From NCBI GenBank assembly GCA_011009095.1, contig VTPC01004757.1, positions 27,827 through 91,826 on the forward strand: a stretch of 64,000 nt of DNA, written 5' to 3'. The notes below the pieces were generated by a model. That model did no database searches. It was not told where the DNA came from and saw only the letters and a list, made by a program, of their open reading frames with translations. This document shows, piece by piece, positions 11,170 to 22,699 of the stretch. This DNA comes from Ignelater luminosus (taxonomy: Eukaryota; Arthropoda; Insecta; Coleoptera; Elateridae). Numbering within the stretch: position 1 is the stretch's first letter; each line of letters begins with the position of its first letter. The position numbers were made by a program, and so were the translations under genes.

Positions 11170-14100
11170 TACTTCAGGTTTTCTAATTCTTATTTCTTAA
11201 TCCCTCCTCACTTGACTTTAACGGTCTTGGTATTTTTCTTCTACCGAGCTCACTAAAGGGGACCCCCTCTGCATTCTTACGATACCATTCCCTCTTGAAG
11301 TCAATCTTGCTGGGGTATTGTTAATATTTCTGTATTGTCGGCTGTTTCTTTAAATTAAAGCATACTTTATCCTTGTAACTCCATTATCTTGACAATCTTT
11401 TTCAACCCTGCATCGGTTGCAGAAGAGTTGTCTTCACTTGGAAGGACATAATCAGGAATCAAAAGCATCTTAAAATTATTTTAATTAAATGACAGTGTGT
11501 ATTTATTATTTAATTTATTATATGTTATCTTTATCTTATTAATATGTTTATATTTATTTAACTATCGGAAAATGTCATGTATTTAAAAATAATAGTTCCA
11601 ATAGTTACTTGTTGATAAAGAATGTTTTCAATGATGTAAATAAACAGAAGATTTATATCTTTGTACTCCTTATCTTTCACACAACTGTATATGTACTTCA
11701 TTAAAGTAGGATGAAGGGGGCACAGATGAGCAGTGGAATTCAGGGTTCTAAACATAATTAAACCACCATACTTTATTTGGGAACAATGTATCTAGTACGT
11801 CATGCAGACACCATTGCTAATTGAGTGACTTGGAATCGTGCATACAAGGATTATTTAGTGAAAAAGTGAAAGAATACTGTTCTCTAGGGTAGGTTTCTAA
11901 AGCCCTAGCATGAATATGTTCGTACCAAATACTGACATAAGATTATTACCTTAAAATCAAATTATGTAACTGAGCTAGAACACACTTTATGGTTTTTCTC
12001 TATACTATCAACACTATGGTAACGTTGTCAACTAGACGTGTCACCTAATTTATTGTAAATAGTGTGTTTGGGGCGCTAAGGTCCAGAACCACCATGATCA
12101 CAATTATTCGTGTGTTTATTTAAATAAACAACCAAACAACAAAGCATACTTAGCTTTATAGACCATTTTCAAATGTAATGTTCATAAAAAGCGCCCCTTA
12201 CAGATGTTTGTATAAATTAGAGATATTAGAGACAAAAGAGTGCTTGAAAAAGTTTTCTCCAACTTCAAGATTTTGTCATAATAAGGAAGTTAGGTTCATA
12301 AAACGAAAATTAGAAAATCTCGCTCTTGGGATTATTTCGAGAACAAAATGAATTCGAGTCAAATTTTTTTGCATATTCACTACGCTGTTAATAAATCTCC
12401 AAATTTAAAGGTTTACAACATTTATCATTGCTTTTGACGACGTCCTTCGCTATTGTAGCAGCAGCAACCTTCATATTAGTTTTTAAAATTTCCAATAGAA
12501 ATCAAAATGATTGTATTTTCCTCCAGTAATGTCATCTGTGGCAAGTAGTTCGTATTCTTGATACACTTACAAAATCATCCCTACAAAAAATTCAAGCACA
12601 TACTTAGGAACGCGCAAAAAATCTCGACCCATTTATCCCTTCGATCCATAGTGCGACTCTCAAATGGGCTTGTTTTAACAGATTTCTCAACAAAACATTT
12701 TCAAGCATCTAGATAAAACGATTTAAGATAAATCTTTAAAACAAATTGTCTACATTTATGTATCTTCAGTTGCAATGGGTAGAACACGTCGTGTATTGGT
12801 CAAATAATTGAAAATTGCTTACAAGAGATCCTGTACAACTTTCGTTGCAAGTTTTAAATTCTACTCACCATTGATCACCAATAAACAATCGAGCAGAGCA
12901 GCGGGCCATTTTAGATTCAGTGGCAAACAACAGATAGGAACACCTGCTGATTAGATTTTTGCAATTTTGTCTGCGAATTCGTCTTCAAACCATCAAACGT
13001 CATTCATAAAATCCCAATTTGTTTCAAGGCGATTGAAGTTTTGGTTTCTTCAAATTTAACAGTCAAGTTGGCCCTTTTCGGAATACAGTGATTGAAGATT
13101 TTTTGCACTTAATGTTCAAGGTATTCGATAAAAAAGATTGTAAAAATACGCATCATGGTCATTAACGATGGTTTAGAAATGGTCAAAGTTCAATTTTGCA
13201 AAATCAACGATTGTCCAAGCCCAGCTCTTCTAGATAGGTCGTCCAAATTGCAGTGAAGGATGTAAGAACCAAAACGGGGTAACTGTACATGTGCCAATCT
13301 TTTTGGAGACTTTGTTCCGTCATATATTTGAATCACGCACTGATCGGTAAATGTATGTTATGTTTTACAATTTTCCAAATATGACCAAGATTGGTGGTCG
13401 TCTTTCGCTTTCTATCGGTAAACTTTTGTACTGATAAATAGCATGCAAGCCTCCTATTTACAAGTCCGGAAATACCACTCTCTTATTTTTACAATTCAAT
13501 TTGAGCCATCTTGGCGTGACCTGCAGGGATGAGAAACTGTTTTAATGGTTCTCTAGACATACAGCTAAGTAGATTAAAACGTCTTGATCTCATTTTGATA
13601 TATTTCGATAATCCAATTGCAACTGCTACTCACAATAACGTATGTCTAGATTAATATACTCAAGTATGGGGAAAGTCTAACCACTAGCTTTGGAGATACA
13701 TTACATTGATTTAAAATTTGACCTTGAACAATTTTGACCAGCTCTGGCTCTAGCTTTATAACAATAAACAATTTTTCGCAAACAGAAAACAGAGAGGTTC
13801 GGAGCTGACAAATGGGAGAAAAGCCTTCTTCGATTCAAAAAGATTCAATATACGGGGTAACTCATGAGTGTCCACCGTATTTTACATAATACGCAGTACG
13901 CTATTACATGTAAAGTCAATTGTTTTCCAAAAACCGAGATCTGATGACTTGAAAATGGTTCTGTGGCAAGAATACATTCCATTGGGGATGCTAGAGTTGG
14001 ATATCACTTGGAATTTGACGTTTACATTTTAGACATGGTAAGAAGCGATACGATTTCGTATTCAAGACATGCTTGTGAAGAATATTAGAAAACTTCGATT

Positions 14101-14250
14101 ATTACATGCGTGATACCACCTATAGTAAACTGCCTCAAACAGCGTATGCGATAATAGTTGTCTGAAAATTTGTAAAGATAAGTAAATCGTAACGCTGGGC
14201 TGCAGTTATTATTTTCCTAACGTTCTTTTATTAGCAAGTGAATATTCGCT
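11170..14250. other. 3 kb without a recognisable gene
   Basis: The part nearest the 10-11 kb relic (11170-11460) may hold its decayed N-terminal end, because acidic and basic runs occur on the minus strand there, but no motif is certain. The rest is A+T-rich with no frame worth naming. Confidence 0.45.
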
Positions 14251-14269
14251 TTTTGTGTTTTAGGCATGA

Positions 14270-15102
14270 AAGAGAAAGTATAACCCTAGCGATCGTAGAG
14301 ATGCCGAAGAACTATTGTTGAAGAATTAGACGATGATTATATTTGATTCAAGAAATAGATAAATGTGATGAACGTCAATTTGCTTTGCACTATCTTAGCG
14401 ATAGAAACGATTTAGACATAGATGATGAAGAAAGTAATGAAAGGACCAGCTAAGCTATAAATTTAAAAGTATTGGATGTGGTGTATTATCTGGAACAAGA
14501 ATAGTTTTTGCAACAATTACAAGGAATAGCAAGGAATCTCATATTTAGAAGACAGAAAATAATCTCAATGTCCCAAATATTTCTAATAATTCTAAATATA
14601 ATTCTAAACGAAAATCAAAGAAAAATTATACGCAAATTCGTAGAGGAAAAGAGATCTAAAACCAATTCATATTTTGTGATCGTATTATGGTCATCATACG
14701 ATGAAGCAGTTTATTAAAAGCAAGTCTATTCAAGGGGTAACTCATTAGGAAGCTCTATGACAAAGGAAATCTGTATTGATTTTTTTGTCAGTCAATTCAA
14801 CTACGTACATAGACAATATTATTTTACATCCCTGTCCTTACTTGCACACTTGAAAAGTGAGAAAGACAGTTTTGAATATGCGTCACTGAATGACCTAAAA
14901 AAGCAAGTTCGCTAAACACATCATGCTTTACATGATGAACGAAATAAGTCGACACTTGTTTGGTGGCATGATGATAATGTAGTAACCATGGCAAGTAATA
15001 TTTTACTTCTAGAGATGTCTACTGAAGGCAGTTGTAACAGATGGTCTAAAAAAGCCCAAAATAGTATCAATGCGTTAACAAAACATTATCCAACTGTATA
15101 GT
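14270..15102 (+). pseudogene. piggyBac-type transposase relic
   Basis: Blocks in one shared frame belong to a piggyBac transposase. There is an acidic N-terminal stretch (YLSDRNDLDIDDEESNE, about 14390-14440), then YYFTSLSLLAHLKS (about 14818-14860), matching the family's DN-Y/F-FTS...L block, and then WWHDDNVVTMASNILLLE near 14960-15010, matching the WKDNKxVxxxSN block that carries a catalytic Asp. NRWSKKAQN follows. Several in-frame stops and a missing central part, including the first catalytic Asp region, show that it is dead and internally deleted. It lacks the C-terminal Cys cluster. It may be the same family as the 5.4 kb fragment, but the two do not overlap, so this cannot be judged here. 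Confidence 0.75.
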
Positions 15103-15149
15103 AGAGGAAGAGGGTGGGCAGATTTATTTGATTAAACTAAGAAAATTAT

Positions 15150-15840
15150 ATAGAATTCGAATTCGATCAAAAAAGTGGTATTGGTCAATTTTCAAGTTTT
15201 GTTTGAAGTCTCACCGTAAGGGTTTGTCCGTTTCTCCTATGTATGCCCTGCCACACTCGCATGGGACGTTGTAGACTCAGTTTTTCGTCTGCTGGTCTTT
15301 GCTGCTGAGTTTGGTTTTGGTGGTCATTTCCCTAAGCAACCGCGAGGATTTGAACGCGCACCGTATGTTATTCCTATTTCCGATTTTGCGGAGTTGATCG
15401 GAGACGCCCGGTACATACGGGATGACAGCTGTGCGTTGTTTTTTAACTGCATCATCTCTACCTGTTCTGTCCTCTTTGTTTTGGTTGTTTTCGCACGTTA
15501 GGTTAGCTGCAGGTATTAAGTAAGCTGCTATAGTATCAGGGTATCCATTCTCTCTAACGGTTTGCGCTATCCTTTCCCTCTCTTTTTTTAGGTCTCCTTC
15601 TTTAGAACATATTGTCTTTGCTCTATCATCCGAAACGTCGCGACATAGTATTGCAACAGAGTGTGGCAATAGCCCAATTAACATCTCAAATGAGAATCCA
15701 CACTCATCAACTTTTAGACAACATTTGAACTTGCGGTATGGGCCCAAAGTTAATAAATAGTTTCGAGAGCTTGAAAAGACCTTAAGCAAGCTTGCGGAAG
15801 AGGAAAACCACCTAGCAGTCCTCTGCAAATGCCTGGAGAA
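15150..15840 (-). pseudogene. Penelope-like element fragment: end of the RT region plus GIY-YIG domain
   Basis: On the minus strand an open stretch of about 180 codons carries DRAKTICSKEGDLKKE and ENGYPDT, the region after the reverse transcriptase in Penelope-like elements. IPYVPGVSDQLRKIG follows, then a KDQQTKN linker and VYNVPCECGRAYIGETDKP, which is the start of a GIY-YIG nuclease (the YIGET core is clear). In intact relatives the GIY-YIG domain nicks the target for reverse transcription. The copy is truncated at both ends and broken, since the RT core and the rest of the nuclease are absent. The assignment rests on motif order and is firm for the GIY-YIG part. Confidence 0.75.
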
Positions 15841-15899
15841 GAAGGTAATTCCGAAGGTAAGCCGACGATCATATGTAACAAGTGTCAGAAGAGTAATTT

Positions 15900-18800
15900 T
15901 GGTATGTGTTGCATAGACTATTTATCCTACGCTCTTTTTAAGCACTATTGTATAAAAAGGCCGCTTTTGAAATCGATAACTGTATAAAAAATCGCTTCTT
16001 TTGGCACGGTCGTAGAAAAAAGTAATTAAAATAAAAAAAATAAAATTTAACACTTGTAGACCTTAGATAATTATAATAATTTGGGCCCATGTATGTAGTA
16101 TTTTGACAGTGTATATTTTTTCATGGTTTTCTGAAATGAATATATATTTTGGACACTGATGGGTTAACAACAATGATAAAAGTAAGTTTTGTCATTGTAA
16201 CAGTTAAAAAGCAGTAATTCGTGATAATTTCTCTAAGACTAATAACGCTATTATATATGTAGGTTTTTTCTAATTTTTCGTCCTAGAATAAATATATGAA
16301 GTTGCGCCGGGCATTTGGTGCTTTAAGGAATTTAAGTAAAAACAAAAAAGCAAGTAGTAGAAGTGAATAATAAGGAAACATAGTACATTAATTAAGGGGT
16401 AATTACAAATATTGCAAACAAATTTTTTTTTTGCTAAAACCTACAAAACCGTCTGGGAATATTGTGAGTTGCAATCTCATTTTCCACGGCCGATGATTTT
16501 TAGTATTTACTTGGGGAAACAAAATTCAACCAATCCATCATTTCCGACAGACATGTAATCAACGCTCGAACTGTTATATATGAACAATTATCCGAAGATG
16601 CCTGATGACAGAGTTAGTGAAATAGATTTATCAGTACTGGCGGTTGGGGACGTTTTGCTTTCGACATTTTTGTTGTCCTTTCCAATCACAACGTTGTTCA
16701 ACAGACTGATTAATGCAATTGATTTCGAGTAATTACTTTTTCGCACCAAAAACATGATGATAAAAATTTACAACGTAGTAAATAGATAAAATAATAATCA
16801 CAGCCGAGTTTCAGAAAGCAAGAGTTGTTGACGTCTTGACAGGATGAATATTGTGCTGACGTAAAGTTAAATTTTAAATATTCACTTCAGATATTTTTTT
16901 AAGTAATTAACAGCATCCTTCTAGTAGAACACAAATAAGAAAAATACAATAATACCAATAGAAATAAGTGGCGTAAATTTTCTTTGAACGTTTCTTAATT
17001 AAGCGGGTTTAAAATACATTTTATAGTTTCTAAATATTATTTCCTCTGCGAGCCAGTTACAACGTCACGTTTTAACACCCGTTGAAAATGTATTTGGCAA
17101 ACGTCCAGATGCGTTCTTGTTACCAGAAGGTGGATGCAGGCGAATAAAAATACTAAAATGGATTAAAGTTGCTGTGAAAAAGTATTAATGTAAGTGTTTA
17201 TCGTGATTTATAAAAATTGAGTCGATAAACTGTACAAAGTAGTACATTAGTAAATGTAATATCGTCTTAAGCAAAAGATAAATAACTGTTCTATTTAATT
17301 TATTTTGCCAGTCAGATGGGATTAAACGTAGATGTTGAAAAATTTGTTAAAGTTGGATCTTGAGAAAATATATTTGAGAGGTGAAATATTTTGTTGTTTC
17401 AAGAATGATTCATCAATGTTAAGTTGCGTTTCTTGTATAAACGTACAGGGTCTGTAAAGACGTAAAAGATTACAAAAAAAAGGTTTTTGTTGTTTTATGT
17501 AATATATTATAGTGCTTACGGTTTACATACTTGACAAAATAATTTGTGATCTTTGGCTTTAACGATGCTTTACACTTTAGTACACAGTATATTTAACAAA
17601 GAAGATTATATTATAAATTATAATGAATTAGCAGCTCCACTAACTGATTACATTTGTGTGCATAATTAATGAGAAATAAAAATCGAATAAGTAAAATAAG
17701 AAAACAGAATTTTTCCCTACACTTCTTTAAAGTGTTAATCATCTAGAATGCTGAATAATTAAATTATTATTTTGTTTGATTTTCTTTAGCCAGAAACCAT
17801 AAATGTTGCTCTACCATATCTTCTGATGTACAGTTTTATTATATGGTACACAGGCCATTCCTGATGTGTAGAAATGCTACAATTTTATTCTGTCGTCTAG
17901 GCGTCAGCCCAAAACTTCGGATTTACATGCACGACCGTCTCATTTCTAAACAAGCATCTGCCAACTACTTTAAGCATGATTAGAACTGAAAATTGGCTAC
18001 ACCAATGCTGTAGTTCGACATCTGTGCCAAAACAAGAAAGAATCTGAGACCATTCTAACTATTAATTCTCTTAATTCTATCTTAAGAGAGCGCATTGGTT
18101 AGTCCTAACCGGTTTATAACGTAAATTGAACTTTTTTCTTTTCTTATTAATGTTAAATATCATTTTAGGAAAAGCTTAACTGAATCTTTATAAGTGTGGT
18201 ATATACACAAATCCTTTTCGGATGACCTCTCACGTTTTGCCAATCTGTACATTATCGGTATTCATTCATGCTGCTTTTGCTGAAGTGATTTGCATTTATT
18301 TTATGTCTTCACAGATAGTGTTAAGTTTTTACATTGTTGATTTTGATTGAAATGTCATAAAAGTGTCTTTTAAACTATCTAACACTTCTCCCTGACAGAC
18401 ACGTCTTTTGTAACCCTTTTGGTTGCAATGATACTTAACAAACCTTTCATTGTTATTAAACAAAACTTGCACAATGGTCCCCTGGTCCCCCCCTGCCAGA
18501 AGTGGTATATTCAAAGCTTCCATCATAAAGTATGCGCATTCTCGCGTTTTTTATTTCTATGTGTGGTTTATTTTGTTACTAGTCTGTTTGAGGTGCTGAT
18601 ACAGAATAGTTAGACTAAATCTAATTGTTCATTACTGAAATAAGTTGAAGAAGACAAATTTTCTGCATTTACTAATAAACCGGGTTTGTACTTAGTCAAG
18701 AATTCATTTAACTATTAGCAAGCTATGAAAAACCTAAATTCCCGTTGCTGGTTGTGATTAACTTCAAAACGTACACATCTTATTTAGTTTAAATTCCACT
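15900..18800. other. 2.9 kb without a recognisable gene
   Basis: A+T-rich sequence with only short frames. No inverted ends, tandem arrays or tRNA-like folds were noticed. Confidence 0.45.
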
Positions 18801-18814
18801 TAAATATCGTTGCT

Positions 18815-19231
18815 CTAAGGCTTATGACGCTCAGGTATTGGCAAAAATTCAAGTTTAATGTCTGAGCATTTTTGTTTCCAAATTACACTTTTGTTCTTTT
18901 GTAATGTATATCCTGTTTGCTCTTTCCAATCTTCTATATCACTTGTAGCTAACCATTCTTCAACGGTTCTCCTACCATATTGTTTTGCCAACAGGTATTG
19001 TATTCTATTCTTATCCGTGTGATCAAGCTCAATACAATCTAAGTGATCAATGAAAGGAATAATATGATATTTAGGATTTGAAAGTCCGAATAATTCTTTA
19101 AAAATTCTTTTTACAGTGTATCTGTTTTCAAGTAGACACCCTTGTAGACACACAATTGTTTGGCGGAACTTGCAAAATTGACACTCTACTAACCATAAAC
19201 CTCTTAACTCTAACTGGGAATATTTCAAATT
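18815..19231 (-). CDS. orphan exon-like frame, function unknown
   Basis: An open frame of 138 codons on the minus strand ends at a stop at 18815. It has balanced, protein-like composition rather than A+T-driven Lys/Asn/Phe runs (for example LDCIELDHTDKNRIQYLL and RTVEEWLATSDIEDWKEQ). It contains no Met near its 5' end, so it would have to be an internal or terminal exon. A possible acceptor, ATATTCCCAG, ends at about 19214, which would leave about 132 codons. I see no signal peptide, membrane segment or Cys/His cluster beyond one CQFC pair. I do not recognise the family. It may be the last exon of a host gene, a piece of an unknown repeat, or chance. Confidence 0.35.
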   Translation of the reverse strand, partial: NLKYSQLELRGLWLVECQFCKFRQTIVCLQGCLLENRYTVKRIFKELFGLSNPKYHIIPFIDHLDCIELDHTDKNRIQYLLAKQYGRRTVEEWLATSDIEDWKEQTGYTLQKNKSVIWKQKCSDIKLEFLPIPERHKP

Positions 19232-19395
19232 TCAATTTTCAGTCAAGTAAGAGAGTGGTCAGCCTTACTCACAGCTGATAAAAGGTATCGCTCTAAATCT
19301 TTCGTGAGCGGTTAGAGCAAACCTTTGTCTTTGATGTACTGTCAATAAAGATTCAGTTGTCGTTGATTTCTTGTAAGACGAACACGTTAAGCGTT

Positions 19396-20158
19396 ATGAG
19401 TGCCAAATACACGTCGTGCTACGAGGTTGTGTTCCTTTGCACCCACCCGAAAGGTCCGAAAATGCAGCAGCCAGCGGCTGCTAAATACATGATAAAGTCG
19501 AAATCATTCGTACAGAAGTGGGCGCGGCGATATAATGTGGCACAAAATGTCGATGATTTACCGGAACGTGGTTCGATAGGAAAATTGGACCAAAAAACCA
19601 TAGAAAAATAGTGAACCTGTTTTCGTGGAATCCTGGCTTAACACTGCGTCAAAGACAAGCAAAGCTTGAGCAAGGAGGTTGAGATACATCGTACGAAACT
19701 ATCCGAACCCGTCTCTGTGATCATGACCTGAAATGGCGGAAGACAGTAAAGAAACTTCTGTTAACTGAAAAACATTTGGCGAAGCGACTCACTTGGGTGC
19801 GCGAGAACATCGATCGAGATTTTAGTAACGTAATTTTTACCGACTAATGTCGAGCCCGGTCGACCTCCACCAATAGGTTTTGTCCAGCGGACCATTAAAC
19901 ACGGAATAAAAGTGCATCTTTGGGGGCTGCTTCTCAGAGCAGGGATTCGGTACTTTGCACCTGTGTACCTACAACCTAAATGCCAAGAAAATGCTAAGAA
20001 TCTACCAAAAGGCTTTGTTACCGTCTGTTAGACGTTGGTGTATTAATAAAAATAAAGACTGGATTCTGCAGGAGGACACTCTCACACAGAAACAGTTTTC
20101 AGACAGTGCTACAAAATTGTTAGGGAAAAATGTAAGCGAAACTTTGGTCAACAAGTAA
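19396..20158 (+). pseudogene. Tc1-like transposase relic
   Basis: From ATG at 19396 (MSAKYTSCYEVVFLC) the frame encodes a helix-turn-helix region (SFVQKWARRYNVAQNVDDLP, then a GRP-like RGS). After frame changes come TRLCDHDLKWRKTVKK and LTWVRENIDRDFSNVIFTD (first catalytic Asp, about 19845), then FGTLHL-like text, and LNAKKMLRIYQKALLPS with DWILQEDT (about 20058-20085), where relatives have LQEDNDPKH (second Asp). The third acidic residue and the C-terminus are missing. The order and motifs are those of Tc1-type (DD34E) transposases. The copy is dead, with several frame changes and a 3' truncation. I found no terminal inverted repeats. Confidence 0.8.
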
Positions 20159-20384
20159 CAATATGAACTGAATTTCAGTTCTTTCTAGTATATTTAAGAC
20201 GAAAGACCGCTGTTGGTAGTGACTTGTTATAGATGCAAAGAACTATAGAAAAAAAGATGCTGGAATTAGTCTAAGAAAAGTGATTAACAACGAGAAAATC
20301 CAAACGAAAATAAACGCTGCAGATATGATGGGAAAATACTAGAACTAATAAAGTAGTGATAGATATAAACAGCTAAACAAGATC

Positions 20385-22040
20385 ATCATTACTCCATCAT
20401 AGTCCGTTGTTTAACATAGGTCTTTTCCAGTTGCCTCTACCCATTTTTGTCTTGAGTTGCTGACATCCGATTACTATTACGATTCTTTTGAGATAGTCGG
20501 TCCATCTTGTCTAGGGTCTTCCTCGGCTGCGCTTGTCTGCCCTCGACTTCCATTCTAGTAATTTTTTGGTCCATCTGTTGTGGCTGGATCTTGCCATGTG
20601 ACCCACCCATTTCTATTTTAGCCTGGTAATAAGTTTTATAATATCGTCAATGCCCGTTCTACGAATTTGTTCGCTTCTTATTTTATCTCTTAAGCTCATG
20701 TTAAGTATTGATCGTTTCATTTTTCGCTGGATCCGTGTCAGTTTTTTAGTGGATGCCTTAGTGAGAGTTAGCTTCTCTCCTCTGTAGCTGAGCACTGGCA
20801 AAATGCACTAGTTGAAGACTTTCCTTTTTAGATACATCGGGATATCATCGCGGAGTTTACCAAATGCTGTCTACCCCAATGTTGTTCTTCTCGCTAGTTC
20901 AGATGTCTGATTATCTCTAGCTATTCTTATCTCGTGTCCCAAATAAATGTATTTCTTCACATACTAGACTTGCTTGTTGGCAACATGCACTTGTTCACTA
21001 GAGACGAGATTGGTCATAATTTTTGTCTTTGAGTAGTTTATCTTCAATCCGACTTTTTGTGCTGCGTGCTGTAGTTGTTCCAGCATTTTTTAGTTTCCTT
21101 TACATTAACTATCCGATTCGTGAACAATTATTTATGCCTCTCGAGTTCCATTCTAGTTATTTGAAGGCGTATTCCAAAACTGTCATAAATCCCCCTGTTT
21201 AATTCCGCGTTTGATCCTTATCTTCTTAACGTCGGTTTGAAGTTTTATGGTTGTTATGGCATCTTCATAAATGTTTTTGATTATTCTGAAGTATCTGTAA
21301 TCAACTCTACCTTTTTCTAGGGTTTTTAGGATTGCCGGTAATTCTACCGTATCAAATGCCTTATGGAAGTCGATAAAGATCAATAAAGATCAAGACTAAG
21401 GATTGATTTCTCGGTTAGAGTTTTGAGACATTGTAGGTGATCGTTTGTTCCATAGCCGGAACGGAATCCTGCTTGTTCTTATGACTGATAGAAGTCGAGC
21501 TTAGATTCTAGTCTGTTTGTTAATATACGGGAATAGAGTTTGTACAGGTGGTTAAGCAAGCTAATTGGCCGGTAATTTTCTAAGTTAGTGTCATCCTCTT
21601 TTTTGTGGAGAAGGATCGTAAGAGAATTTCTTCACTTAGTTGGAATATTTCCGGTGGTCAAACACAAGTTGAACAGCATTTGGATCTTCGTTATCAAATA
21701 TGTTCCTTCCAGCTGTATGGCTTCCGTCACTGTACCATTCTCTCCGGGGGCTTTGTTGTTTTTTATGCTTTTTAGAGCATGGTGAATGTCGTCTACTGAG
21801 ATATCCGGAATGTCTTCAGATCCGACGTTTTGTAACCTCTGGTGTAATTTGGCTTTTGTACAGTGTTTCATAAAATTCTTCGACTTTACCTATCTGAGAT
21901 TATGTTCTCAGTTTTGTCCCCTAGTTAAAAAATTATTTTTATATGATATGCAGTTAGGCTTCTCATAACTTTTATACTTCTATTTTCCTCGATGGTTTGT
22001 GAGATTTGTGTTAACTCAGTAATCGGGTTCACATAATTCA
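20385..22040 (-). mobile_element. 5'-truncated RTE-like LINE
   Basis: Minus-strand translation from about 22040 down gives VEEFYETLYK, then DISVDDIHHALKSIKNNKAP, IQMLFNLCLTTGNIPTK, NYRPISLL, EQAGFRSGYGTNDH, FIDFHKAFDTVELPA (RT motif A, about 21375) and RIKRGIKQGDL. There is then a gap where the FADD box should be. It continues with LEQLQHAAQKVGLKINYSK, a YLGHEIR block, LTLTKAS and LRDKIRSEQIRR, and near the end WTKKLLEWK and GRP.TRWTD. This is the order of the 'endonuclease-reverse transcriptase' RTE-type LINEs of insects. The endonuclease is missing (5' truncation) and the RT catalytic box is lost to an internal deletion. Short ATC-rich sequence at 20383-20400 may be the remains of the microsatellite-like 3' tail. 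Several frame changes show it is old. Confidence 0.85.
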
Positions 22041-22441
22041 ATTAAAATACTGAGTAGTCCGTCAACAATTAACAATCTTTTTTCCATAGCATAAACAGCA
22101 TTTTCCAGTAAATATGGTTGAATACTTGCAGTTGGTTGTAAAATCAAATCTTTGAGTTTCGTGATAATCGTGGGATTACGTGTAAAAGTTCTTTCTTTAA
22201 AACAGATTCCAAGTCAAAAATTTGCAAATTAATATCTAGTCAGGAGTCAGGAAAATTACTGCTTAAGATACGATTGGAGAACGTGTTAATTTACATTTGT
22301 TTGATTGGTGGAAAAGCAAGATGGTGCATCTTGCGTGATATGTTTCCAATATCATGATTGTGTAAACCTGACAGAACAAACTCCTGCAGTATGTTAAGAT
22401 AACATTATCCCAAAGCTGTAGCGTAGCTCAATAAGAAATAA

Positions 22442-22636
22442 AATGACTTTTGCAAGTTTGACAATAATGCAACAAATGCATATCTACAATCTGCATACCG
22501 TGCAAAACTTCGAAGAAGGAACCCTAATTTGCTTAGTGTAGAAGACAAAATTCAAACAGTTGTTCGCCTATTAGATCACAACTTGTCAGCTAACAGGAAA
22601 TCAGTGGATGATTATTCGTTTCGGTTTATAGCCTAG
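22442..22636 (+). CDS. 64-codon orphan coding-like stretch
   Basis: An open frame bounded by stops reads NATNAYLQSAYRAKLRRR, then LLSVEDKIQTVVRLLDHN and SANRKSVDDYSFRFIA. Residue use is that of a real helical protein segment and unlike the surrounding A+T-driven frames. There is no convincing start codon, so it would be an exon or a fragment. I do not recognise the family. A 10-bp inverted repeat lies 11 bp after the stop. Chance, a decayed host exon and a fragment of an unknown mobile or endogenous element are all possible. Confidence 0.3.
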   Translation, partial: NDFCKFDNNATNAYLQSAYRAKLRRRNPNLLSVEDKIQTVVRLLDHNLSANRKSVDDYSFRFIA

Positions 22637-22646
22637 CGAAGAGATT

Positions 22647-22688
22647 ACTCTTATTTAAATGAATTTTAATTGAAAAACAAATAAGAGT
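22647..22688. repeat. short inverted repeat (hairpin)
   Basis: ACTCTTATTT at 22647-22656 and AAATAAGAGT at 22679-22688 are perfect inverted 10-mers separated by 22 bp, just after the orphan frame's stop. No T-run follows that would make it a terminator, and the host is eukaryotic. Confidence 0.6.
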
Positions 22689-22699
22689 GTTTCAAAATG

